Shown: piece after piece, positions 6,102-12,294 of the stretch
Numbering within the stretch: position 1 is the stretch's first letter
How the letters are laid out: the number at the start of each line of letters is the position of its first letter
Translations under genes and position numbers: made by a program
The notes under the pieces: generated by a model
The model's database searches: none
The model's input: the letters and a program-made list of their open reading frames with translations, nothing else
What the model was told of the DNA's origin: nothing
Source of the DNA: Chloroflexota bacterium
Lineage (GTDB): Bacteria; Chloroflexota; Dehalococcoidia; SHYM01
Length of the DNA stretch: 12,662 nucleotides
Direction: 5' to 3'
NCBI GenBank assembly: GCA_016199375.1
Contig: JACQGV010000058.1
Coordinates: 1-12,662 of the forward strand

Positions 6102-7016
6102 TCACCCGGCGCCGCCAGGACCTGTGAGCAGCATCTTCCTGGCCTCCTCGGCCAGGCGGCCCTCCAGGTCGAAGTAGCCCTCCAGCTCCAGGAGGGCGTT
6201 GAACTCGCCGAAGGTGTACATCCGCTCGCTCAAGCCTCTGGTCGTGCCCTCGCGCCGCAGCGCCTCCAGCAGGCCCACCGCCGTCCGGGCCAAAGAGCGG
6301 GTCAGGAAGTTGGCGTAGATGACAATCCTGTAGCCCAGGGCCTGGAGCTCTTCATTAGACAGCAGCGGGGTCTTGCCGCCCTCGACCATGTTGGCCAGGA
6401 GCGGCACGCCCTTGAAGTCCTCCCCGATGCGGCGCAGCTCCTCCTGCGACAGGGGCGACTCGATGAAGAGGGCATCGGCGCCCGCCGCCAGGTAGGCGTG
6501 GCCGCGCCGCAGCGCCTCCTCGAGGCCGCCGCCCACGGCAGTGCGGGCATCGGTGCGGGCGATGATCACCAGGTCGTGGTCGCTGCGCGCCTGGACCGCG
6601 GCCCGCACCTTGGCAGTGGCCTCCTCGATGGGGACCAAGGTCTTGCCCTCAAAGTGACCGCAGCGCTTGGGGAAGGTCTGGTCCTCCAGGTGCAGCGCGG
6701 CCACGCCCGCCCGCTCGTAGGCGCGGACGGTGCGCATGACGTTGTGGACCCCTCCGTAGCCGGTGTCCGCGTCGGCGATGACCGGGATGCTCACGGCCTC
6801 GGCGATGTAGCCCGCCCGCTGGGCCATCTCACTGAAGCTGACCAGGCCAATGTCGGGACGGCCCAGGGTGGTCGCCGCGATCCCCGAGCCGGTCATGTAG
6901 GCCGCCGGGAAACCGGCGCGCTCCACCAGCCGCGCCAGGAGGGCATCGTAGACGCCGGGCGCCACGATGATGCCCGGCTGGGCCAGAAGTTGGCGGAGGC
7001 GGGTGCTGGGACGCAT
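6102..7016 (-). CDS. PEP mutase/isocitrate lyase family enzyme, 2-methylisocitrate-lyase-like
   Basis: A 304-residue TIM-barrel enzyme. The family metal/substrate motif DADTGYG is at 82-88, LHLEDQ at 109-113 and ARTDA at 153-157. The loop KRCGH (117-121, Cys119) is the active-site motif of isocitrate and 2-methylisocitrate lyases and of dimethylmalate lyase; true PEP mutases and phosphonopyruvate hydrolases lack this Cys. It therefore probably cleaves a 2-alkyl-malate or isocitrate-type acid to pyruvate (or glyoxylate) plus a dicarboxylate. The length is like PrpB (about 295) and far shorter than AceA (about 430). No methylcitrate synthase or dehydratase gene is adjacent, so naming it prpB would go too far. 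The ATG at 7014-7016 follows AAAGGAG with an 8-nt spacer. It is transcribed towards sat and away from the tail operon. Confidence 0.9.
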   Translation of the reverse strand: MRPSTRLRQLLAQPGIIVAPGVYDALLARLVERAGFPAAYMTGSGIAATTLGRPDIGLVSFSEMAQRAGYIAEAVSIPVIADADTGYGGVHNVMRTVRAYERAGVAALHLEDQTFPKRCGHFEGKTLVPIEEATAKVRAAVQARSDHDLVIIARTDARTAVGGGLEEALRRGHAYLAAGADALFIESPLSQEELRRIGEDFKGVPLLANMVEGGKTPLLSNEELQALGYRIVIYANFLTRSLARTAVGLLEALRREGTTRGLSERMYTFGEFNALLELEGYFDLEGRLAEEARKMLLTGPGGAG

Positions 7017-7102
7017 GGTGCAGCTCCTTTCGGTCGTGGCCGCTGGAACGTGGCGAGAATACGGGGCGCCATCCTGCTCTCCTGATATCTTAGCAAGAGG
7101 CA

Positions 7103-7119
7103 GTCCCGGTCATCGGGAC
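7103..7119. repeat. Hairpin with 6-bp perfect stem
   Basis: GTCCCG and CGGGAC flank a 5-nt loop. It lies upstream of the PEP-mutase-family gene and 10 bp outside the MITE-like element. It has no T-run and no assigned role. Confidence 0.35.
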
Positions 7120-7128
7120 GGCCAGGGA

Positions 7129-7337
7129 GTTTGAGGGGTGTCCCCGGCCTTGCACGGAAAGTGCCACCAGCGGGAGTCCAGAGGGCTGCAAGCCCTCTGG
7201 CAGGGTCGTCCAGGGGTGTCCCCTGGATAACCTATTTCCCTTCCCCTTCCAGGAAAGGAAGGGGCCAGGGGATGGCTCGCTTGGGGTAGGGGCTGCCGAA
7301 GATGGCTTTTCGTGCAAAGCCGGGTGTCCCCTCAAGC
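7129..7337. mobile_element. MITE-like 209-bp element with terminal inverted repeats
   Basis: The left end (about 7129-7165) and the reverse complement of the right end (7303-7337) match over about 35 bp: both run G(T/C)TTGAGGGG, then a near-palindromic core, then GGC(C/T)TTGCACG, AAAG and CCA, with a few mismatches and small gaps. The core trinucleotide is inverted between the arms (TGT against ACA), as expected when each arm contains its own GGGTGTCCCC. There is no coding capacity, and the interior is three hairpins. An exact direct repeat CCAGGGA abuts the left end (7122-7128) and recurs at 7349-7355, but not directly at the right end, so it may be chance. This is best read as a non-autonomous inverted-repeat element; the mobilising transposase is unknown. 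It separates the metabolic genes from the tail operon. Confidence 0.55.
7178..7264. repeat. Three consecutive perfect hairpins
   Basis: Stem 1: CCAGAGGGCT (7178-7187) and its complement (7191-7200), 3-nt loop. Stem 2: CCAGGGG (7210-7216) and CCCCTGG (7220-7226), 3-nt loop. Stem 3: CCCCTTCC (7243-7250) and GGAAGGGG (7257-7264), 6-nt loop. They form the interior of the MITE-like element. None is followed by a T-run, so they are not standard terminators. In RNA the outer arms could pair and leave a multi-branch structure. Confidence 0.6.
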
Positions 7338-7366
7338 CCCAGGATATTCCAGGGATGGAACACCGC

Positions 7367-7393
7367 TTGACACGAGAAGGGCGCGGGTATACG
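7367..7393 (+). promoter_or_regulatory. Candidate promoter upstream of the tail operon
   Basis: TTGACA, a perfect -35 hexamer, at 7367-7372 is followed after a short 15-bp spacer by TATACG (7388-7393, 4 of 6). It reads towards the tail genes and would leave a leader of about 200 nt before the GTG at 7597. The short spacer weakens the call. No other clear promoter was seen in 7338-7596. Confidence 0.35.
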
Positions 7394-7422
7394 CTCAAGC
7401 CACGACCTCGGCTGTGCGTGCG

Positions 7423-7454
7423 GCCCGCAGCGACCATATGGGTGGCCTGCGGGC
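7423..7454. repeat. Nested inverted repeat in the tail-operon leader region
   Basis: GCCCGCAG (7423-7430) and CTGCGGGC (7447-7454) are perfect 8-bp inverted copies, and the 16-bp space between them contains an off-centre CCATATGG palindrome (7434-7441). It lies about 30 bp downstream of the promoter candidate, where an operator or an mRNA hairpin would act. The rest of 7455-7596 shows only short repeats, including TGCCAGC twice, 12 bp apart. Confidence 0.35.
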
Positions 7455-7596
7455 GCGGAAGCTGCCAGCAAGTGTGCCAGCCGCCACTGGCTGTGCGGTA
7501 TCAAACCTGAGAAGCGTCTACCGAGGGCCGCAGCTATTCCCGTCCCTGCAAGCCAGCGATCTAGTTAGCGTTTTTCCGGCACCTTAGAGGGCTGCT

Positions 7597-8676
7597 GTGG
7601 CTGGCATAGATGGCGACGCGATCAGCGGTCTTTTCAACGCCCTCGATTCCCTCATGCCACCGGTCCCCGATCCCGCGCTGCGGCCAGTGGTGTCCCTGGG
7701 ACCTGCCAGCATCAAGGCCACGGGCGTGGGCGGCTTTGTGGGCATCAATCAGGAGCCTCGCGGCGATGTCTTCGGCCGGCGCCTGGACGCCACTGCCCTA
7801 GTGACGGTTAGGGCGGCCAACGCCGGCGAGCTCAGCGCGGCGGTGACCAGCGTAACCCAGGCATTGATGGGTGCCGAGCGGACTTCGCTGCGGGAACGTG
7901 GCATCCTGCGCATCACCCTCGACCAGGTCGGGCCGGATGCAAGCGGGCCCGGAGACCGGGCCCACCGCGACCTCACTTTTCGGATCATCTACGAGTTCTT
8001 GAAGAGGCCGCAGCAAGCGTCAGGCGTCATTCAGGAGGTCCCTCTGAATATTCGCCTGAGCCAAACTCGTGCCCCGCAGACGCTGCTGAAATCGCCTTTC
8101 GTGGCGGGCTCTCTGAACTGGTTCGAAGCGGTGGACGATCCGGGAGCCACCCGGTCGAGACCGGGGCGCTGGCAGTACAACGCCTCCGAGGGCAGGATCG
8201 AGCAACGCTCCAACGTCTGGGGAGGCTCGTCGGGCCCCGATCCCAACAAGCCCGGCGCCTACCTGCTGTTACGGACGAGAGAAGGCCTTCCACCGGTGCA
8301 GGACTTCGTGCTGAAGGTCAACCTGCGCTCCGAAGACGACGACGGCATCGGCCTCGTCTTCCGCTGGCAAGGCGTGGACAACTTCTACTTCTTCTTGATG
8401 CATAGCGGGGGCAACTACCGGCTCGTCGGGAAGAAGGTAGCAGGACAGTTCGCGAACCTGTCCACGCCAGCTTTGGACGCTGGCCACGGGTATCAGGTGG
8501 GGGCCAACCACGAGGTGGAGGTCACGGCCCGCGGGCCTTCGTTCCACGTGCGCATAGACGGCGTGCCCGCGCTCGCCGGCAGGGACGAATCCCTCCCCGC
8601 GGCGGGGCGGGTCGGTCTCCTCTCCCATGGGAACAACCGGGCCTTTTTCCGGGCCATCGAGCTGGTGCAGCTATGA
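7597..8676 (+). CDS. Tail-terminator-like protein fused to a lectin-like domain
   Basis: A 359-residue protein that opens the tail operon. The N-terminal part (about 1-150) has alternating strands and helices with a GGFVGINQEPRGDVFGRRLDA stretch and later RDLTFRIIYEF, reminiscent of small tail-terminator/tail-completion proteins encoded before the sheath in contractile tails; this is inference from position and pattern. The C-terminal part (about 165-359) looks like a ConA/LamG or thrombospondin-C-like beta sandwich: LNWFEAVDDPG, WQYN, SEDDDGIGLVFRWQG, DNFYFFLM, then GRVGLLSHGNNRA. The DDDG run could bind calcium, and such domains bind sugars or proteins. The start is GTG at 7597, with AGAGGG 5 nt upstream and an in-frame stop at 7585. 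No signal peptide or membrane helix is present. A tail-end cap carrying a sugar- or surface-binding module would be unusual. Confidence 0.8.
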   Translation: MAGIDGDAISGLFNALDSLMPPVPDPALRPVVSLGPASIKATGVGGFVGINQEPRGDVFGRRLDATALVTVRAANAGELSAAVTSVTQALMGAERTSLRERGILRITLDQVGPDASGPGDRAHRDLTFRIIYEFLKRPQQASGVIQEVPLNIRLSQTRAPQTLLKSPFVAGSLNWFEAVDDPGATRSRPGRWQYNASEGRIEQRSNVWGGSSGPDPNKPGAYLLLRTREGLPPVQDFVLKVNLRSEDDDGIGLVFRWQGVDNFYFFLMHSGGNYRLVGKKVAGQFANLSTPALDAGHGYQVGANHEVEVTARGPSFHVRIDGVPALAGRDESLPAAGRVGLLSHGNNRAFFRAIELVQL

Positions 8677-8756
8677 ATCCAGAGCTCTCCAGAAAGGGGG
8701 TGCGGCGGATCGCTACGGCGCCGGTTCTCCGTCGGACGGCCCTTGCCGGTAACTAA
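8673..8756 (+). CDS. Possible 27-residue coupled small ORF
   Basis: An ATG overlaps the stop of the preceding gene (ATGA at 8673-8676) and reads 27 codons (MNPELSRKGVRRIATAPVLR, then seven more residues) to TAA at 8754-8756. The product would be basic. Overlap of this kind often marks coupled genes, but a 27-codon frame can arise by chance and nothing else supports it. Confidence 0.2.
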   Translation: MNPELSRKGVRRIATAPVLRRTALAGN

Positions 8757-8881
8757 CAGGCGGGCTCCATAGGAACAGGGCGCCGGCCTGCCAACGGGGA
8801 GAAGGGTAGCGCCCGTACCTGCCCCAGCTTCGCGTCCCAGGCAACATTGCAAGCGGGCATTAGCGGAAGGAGGCGGACCAA
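8757..8881 (+). other. Leader region of the sheath gene
   Basis: About 125 bp without a recognised gene. It contains a 6-bp inverted repeat (GGGCGC at 8778-8783, GCGCCC at 8809-8814) and ends in a strong ribosome site, AAGGAGG, followed by CGGACCAA before the ATG at 8882. I see no convincing promoter. The long gap and strong ribosome site would suit separate high expression of the sheath. Confidence 0.4.
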
Positions 8882-9961
8882 ATGGCAGAGACCTTTACAG
8901 CGTCCGAGCTGGTTATCCCCGGAACCTTTATCCGTGTCCGGTCGGAGGGTTTGATTGGCGTCGCCGGTATCTCGGCTGGTAACGTCGGCATCGTCGGCAC
9001 TGCCAGCAAGGGAGCGGGCGACACCCTCATCCTGTCCGACTACGAGGGCGCTCGGGCCGATCTGGGCACCTACGACGACTACAAGAACGGCGCGGGCGCG
9101 CTGAACCTGACGCGGGGCGTCGAACTCCTCTACCTCAACGGGGCACGAGCGGTGTTCGCCAGGCCGCTGGATCCGGCGCACGCGGCCCAGGATGACTACG
9201 TGGCCGCCTTCAACGAGCTGGCCAAGGACGACGTCAACATCCTGGTCGCGCCCCAGCTGCCGACGGCCACCGCGCTGGCCGTCTTCGGCGCCGTCGTTGA
9301 GACGGCCGAGAACAACGGCAAGGACGTGATGGCGGTGGTGGGCTCCGATGCAGTGACCGTGCCGGCCATCACTGCCCAGGTGCCGACCAACGACCGCATC
9401 ATCATGACGGCTCCTGGCATACGGACTTTCGACTCGGCGGCGGGGGCGGAAGCAACATTGAGCGGGACTTACACGGCCGCGGCGGTGGCAGGCCTCCTCA
9501 GCTCCCTGACGCCCCAGTCGAGCCCGACCAACAAGACTCTGCCCGGCATAGTGAAGCTATCCCAGCGCTTCTCTTACGGGGAGATGCGGCAGCTGGTGAG
9601 CGGCCGGGTCATGGTCCTGGAAGCAAGGCAGGGGGTCCGGGTAGTGCGCGGCCTCACCACCGACAACGGCGCCTTCACGCAGGTCACGACCCGGCGCATC
9701 GTAGACTTCGCCAAGGCAGGGGTCCGGAAGGCGAGCGACCCCTTCATCGGCCGCCTGAACAACCAGCGGGTGCGGGCGGCGCTGCAGGGGGCCATCGACG
9801 GCTTTCTTACGACCATGGTCCAGGACGAGGCCCTCATTGCCTACGAACTGCAGGTGACGGCCACCCGCCAGGACGAGATCGCGGGCCGGGCGGTGGTCAA
9901 TGCCGTCCTGCAGCCGACGTTCAGCATCGATTTCGTCGCCGTGACGCTGGTGCTTCAGTAG
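8882..9961 (+). CDS. Contractile tail sheath protein
   Basis: A 359-residue sheath subunit, the polymer that contracts around the inner tube and drives it into the target. The N-terminus has SELVIPGTFIRVRSEG, like the N-terminal extended arm of sheath proteins, followed by GVAGISAGNVGIVGTASKG. The C-terminal third is the conserved sheath core: VVRGLTTDNGAFTQVTTRRI, DPFIGRLNNQRVRAALQGAI, and a closing strand pattern IDFVAVTLVLQ. The size is close to small sheaths of tailocins and extracellular injection systems (about 350-390), so it lacks the large surface domains of T4-type sheaths. The ATG follows AAGGAGG at an 8-nt spacing. The tube gene begins 10 bp downstream. Confidence 0.92.
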   Translation: MAETFTASELVIPGTFIRVRSEGLIGVAGISAGNVGIVGTASKGAGDTLILSDYEGARADLGTYDDYKNGAGALNLTRGVELLYLNGARAVFARPLDPAHAAQDDYVAAFNELAKDDVNILVAPQLPTATALAVFGAVVETAENNGKDVMAVVGSDAVTVPAITAQVPTNDRIIMTAPGIRTFDSAAGAEATLSGTYTAAAVAGLLSSLTPQSSPTNKTLPGIVKLSQRFSYGEMRQLVSGRVMVLEARQGVRVVRGLTTDNGAFTQVTTRRIVDFAKAGVRKASDPFIGRLNNQRVRAALQGAIDGFLTTMVQDEALIAYELQVTATRQDEIAGRAVVNAVLQPTFSIDFVAVTLVLQ

Positions 9962-9971
9962 GAGGAAGACC

Positions 9972-10466
9972 GTGGCAAACACAAGCGTGTTCACCGGGGC
10001 TGACGGCTCCATCGCCCTGTCGGCTCCCCAGGGGGCAGAGGGAGAGCAGGCCCAGGGGGTCCTGTCAGCGTACGAGCTCCTCGCCGTGGGACGGGTCCAA
10101 AACGTCAGGGTGGAGGTCCACTCGGACGTCCGCCCCTTCCATGAGATCGGCCAGCGCTACGCGACGCAGCTGAGGCCCGGCAACGTAACCATCAAGGGCA
10201 CCATCGGGCGCGCCTACATCAACGGGGCCATGCTCAAACTTCTGCTGGGAGAGGCGGCGGACAGCCGGCCCGCCGGCAGCTGGACTCAGCCGGCTTTCAA
10301 CATCACCCTTTTGCTTGGGAACCCCGCGGTGCCGGGCGTGCGCAACACCATAACCCTCTACGATTGCAAGATCGATGGCTGGGTGTACGACGTACCCGAG
10401 GACGATTTCGTCCTCGAGTCCGTCAAGTTCCAGGCCCTTTACCTGAGCGTCCAGGATGAAGGGTGA
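9972..10466 (+). CDS. Tail tube protein
   Basis: A 164-residue protein placed directly after the sheath, as tube genes are. It has the beta-rich pattern of phage tube/Hcp-like proteins: a short N-terminal arm (MANTSVFTGADGSIAL), FHEIGQRYATQLRPGNVTIKGTIGRAYING, a central helix MLKLLLGEA, then hairpin strands (FNITLLLG, NTITLYDCKIDGW) and a final EDDFVLESVKFQALYLSV. Stacked hexameric rings of it should form the inner tube that carries or delivers the payload. The start is GTG at 9972, with GGAGGAAG at 9961-9968 overlapping the sheath stop. It ends in a TGATG overlap with the next gene. Confidence 0.87.
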   Translation: MANTSVFTGADGSIALSAPQGAEGEQAQGVLSAYELLAVGRVQNVRVEVHSDVRPFHEIGQRYATQLRPGNVTIKGTIGRAYINGAMLKLLLGEAADSRPAGSWTQPAFNITLLLGNPAVPGVRNTITLYDCKIDGWVYDVPEDDFVLESVKFQALYLSVQDEG

Positions 10467-10936
10467 TGCTGTCGCCTGAGGAGCTGCTAGCCGGGGCCGC
10501 CCTGACCCTTGACGTAGAGGTCCCGGCCGAGGCGCTTCGCCCCACTGATGGCAGCCCCAGGTCGGGTCCCAGGAGGGTGCGGCTGCGCCCGCTGACGGTG
10601 CGGGACCTGCAGATCATCTCCCGGGCGGCCAAGGAGAGCGATTCCCTGGTCGCGACGCTCATGGTGCAACGGGCCCTGGTGGAGCCGGAGATGAGCGTGG
10701 CCCAGGTTGCCGGGATGCACATCGGGCTTGTGCAATTCTTGCTCCAACGGGTGAACGAGATCAGTGGCATCGCGGCATCTGCCCGGCAGCTGGACGATGC
10801 CGTGGAGGCGCCCCTGGTAAAGGCGGCCTTCGTTCTGGCGAAGGAGTTCGGCTGGACGCCGGAGCAGGTAGGCGAGCTTACCCTCGGGCAGCTGTTGGTC
10901 AATCTGAAGATGCTGAGCGGGAAGTCAAAGCCGTGA
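10466..10936 (+). CDS. Tail-assembly-chaperone-like protein
   Basis: A 156-residue, mostly helical protein from the ATG that overlaps the tube stop (TGATG); the GTG immediately before it at 10463 is also possible. After a basic linker comes VRLRPLTVRDLQIISRAAKE, two helices (VATLMVQRALVEP, VAQVAGMHIGLVQFLLQRV), and a C-terminal GWTPEQVGELTLGQLL motif seen in many phage tail-assembly chaperones encoded between tube and tape measure. Such chaperones coat the tape measure during tail building and are not part of the finished particle. I checked the 3' end for a -1 slippery site that would fuse it to the next frame: the next gene is in the -1 frame, but no X-XXY-YYZ heptamer is present near the stop. 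Confidence 0.68.
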   Translation: MLSPEELLAGAALTLDVEVPAEALRPTDGSPRSGPRRVRLRPLTVRDLQIISRAAKESDSLVATLMVQRALVEPEMSVAQVAGMHIGLVQFLLQRVNEISGIAASARQLDDAVEAPLVKAAFVLAKEFGWTPEQVGELTLGQLLVNLKMLSGKSKP

Positions 10937-12294
10937 TGGCTCGGGGCGAACTAGCGGCCGAGGGGCGCCAAGCCGTGGGGGCGTTCAGGGAAGCCCTTGA
11001 GAACCTGAGCGACCCCGTTCCGCGGCTGTTCCTTGCCCTGGCAGTGGCGGAGGAGTTGGCTGGCCTGGCCGGGGGCATCCCCCTCGCGGACCTGACGCCC
11101 TTCCAAGGCCTGGCTTCCTGGACGCCTCCCGACGAGACCGGCCGCGGGCCCGGTGGACGCTGGGGCAGCCGGCGCATAGATGGACTGGAGACGCTGCCTC
11201 GCCCGGAGGCGCCGCGGGAGAGCGCGGCTGCCTCGGCTATCGCCAAGGGCGATGGAGAAAGGATCCCGGTCTTTTCTTTTCGCCGTCGTGGCGCCGCGTC
11301 TGGGAGCCCGGACCTGACTGTCTCTGAACGGCGGGCCACGGCCCCGGTGGAGGAGCTGCGCGGGGGCGGTCTGCGGCCTGGCAGCCCGGAGGCGCAGCCT
11401 CCAGCCCCGGGCACAGCGGGGCGACGAGAAGAACAGGCGCCGTCGCCGGGAACGGTGGTTGAGCCATCCTGGCCTGCGCTGGCCCTTCTGGACGACTTGT
11501 CAGGAGCGGCGCTGCGAGAGGCCGCGCGGGGAGTAGACGAGGGCCCCCTGGGACTGCCTGCGGGGCCGGGAGCCCCCGGGCTCGGTGAGAGTGGCGCGTC
11601 CGATGCCGAGCGGTCCCGGTTAGACCGCCGCTCGCCGGGAGGCGCCCCTGCCGATGTGATGGCCGGCAGAGGCTGGGAGGACCACGGGCGACCAAGGGCC
11701 GCTGCTGGGCTGGCAGTCCCGCCTCGGAGGGGAGCCCGCCGGCTCTCGTCGCACCTGCCGAGCGCGTCTGCCGAACGAGCGTCGGAGAGGCCGGGTCCCG
11801 GCCTGGCCACCGAGCAGGAGACCGGAGTTGGCTATGCGCCGATGGCTCCCGATCCCATGAGCATGGGGCCCCAAGCGTTTGGGGGCAGGCCGGCGGCTTT
11901 GGTCGGAGCCTCCCAAGGGAATGCAGTCGATATGCTGAACACCTGGGCGGAAGGGATCATCTCTTCCTGGACCCGCCCTGGTGCCGTCAGGCAGGGCACC
12001 ACTTACTCTAAAACCCCTCCCGCCAAAGATGTGGGCTCGGGCACCGGAGAACCACTGGAGCCCGCGGCCGCAGGGGTGCCAAAAGCGGCGGCAGGCGACG
12101 GCGCACCGCGCGGGGGGTCCCCCGCGGCGCGATCTGCTGGCCCCCTGACCACCCAACACGATAGGCTGGGGTGGGAAGAATGGGGGGAGGGCACGCCCGA
12201 GGCGGGGCTCGAGCCAGACGCCAGGGCGCTGGCGTCGCTGGTGAACGAGGCCCTCGTCGAAGAGGCGACCAGGCATGGGATTGATCTGTCATGA
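10936..12294 (+). CDS. Largely disordered protein in the tape-measure position
   Basis: A 452-residue protein I do not recognise. The start codon pair GTG-ATG (10933-10938) overlaps the previous stop, and the stop overlaps the next start (ATGA), so it is embedded in the operon. Residues 1-55 are probably helical (AVGAFREALENLSDPVPRLF, AVAEELAGLAGG). Residues about 60-330 are rich in Pro, Gly, Ala, Arg, Ser and Glu with no regular hydrophobic pattern, hence probably disordered. A short helical patch, NAVDMLNTWAEGIISSW, lies in the last third, and the C-terminus ends in a helix, ALASLVNEALVEEATRHG. A tape measure is expected here, but those are long and helical. It could be an assembly scaffold, a cargo, or a diverged length-control protein. 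A 303-residue antisense open frame is probably a composition artefact. Confidence 0.7.
   Translation: MARGELAAEGRQAVGAFREALENLSDPVPRLFLALAVAEELAGLAGGIPLADLTPFQGLASWTPPDETGRGPGGRWGSRRIDGLETLPRPEAPRESAAASAIAKGDGERIPVFSFRRRGAASGSPDLTVSERRATAPVEELRGGGLRPGSPEAQPPAPGTAGRREEQAPSPGTVVEPSWPALALLDDLSGAALREAARGVDEGPLGLPAGPGAPGLGESGASDAERSRLDRRSPGGAPADVMAGRGWEDHGRPRAAAGLAVPPRRGARRLSSHLPSASAERASERPGPGLATEQETGVGYAPMAPDPMSMGPQAFGGRPAALVGASQGNAVDMLNTWAEGIISSWTRPGAVRQGTTYSKTPPAKDVGSGTGEPLEPAAAGVPKAAAGDGAPRGGSPAARSAGPLTTQHDRLGWEEWGEGTPEAGLEPDARALASLVNEALVEEATRHGIDLS

Noticed and set aside
7122..7355. CCAGGGA direct repeats as target-site duplication of the MITE-like element
   Set aside because: The right copy is 11 bp beyond the inverted repeat end, and CCAGGG-type strings are common in this stretch, so it is not reliable evidence.
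7312..7587. A 91-residue plus-strand open frame before the tail operon
   Set aside because: It starts inside the inverted repeat of the MITE-like element, has biased residue use and no ribosome site; no family recognised.
10900..10936. Programmed -1 frameshift joining the chaperone-like gene to the next gene
   Set aside because: The frames are in the right relation and the -1 frame is open, but no slippery heptamer is present near the stop and the next gene has its own start codons.
10899..11810. A 303-residue minus-strand open frame opposite the disordered tail-operon gene
   Set aside because: It is low-complexity, has no operon context, and the plus-strand frame is tied to its neighbours by overlapping start and stop codons.
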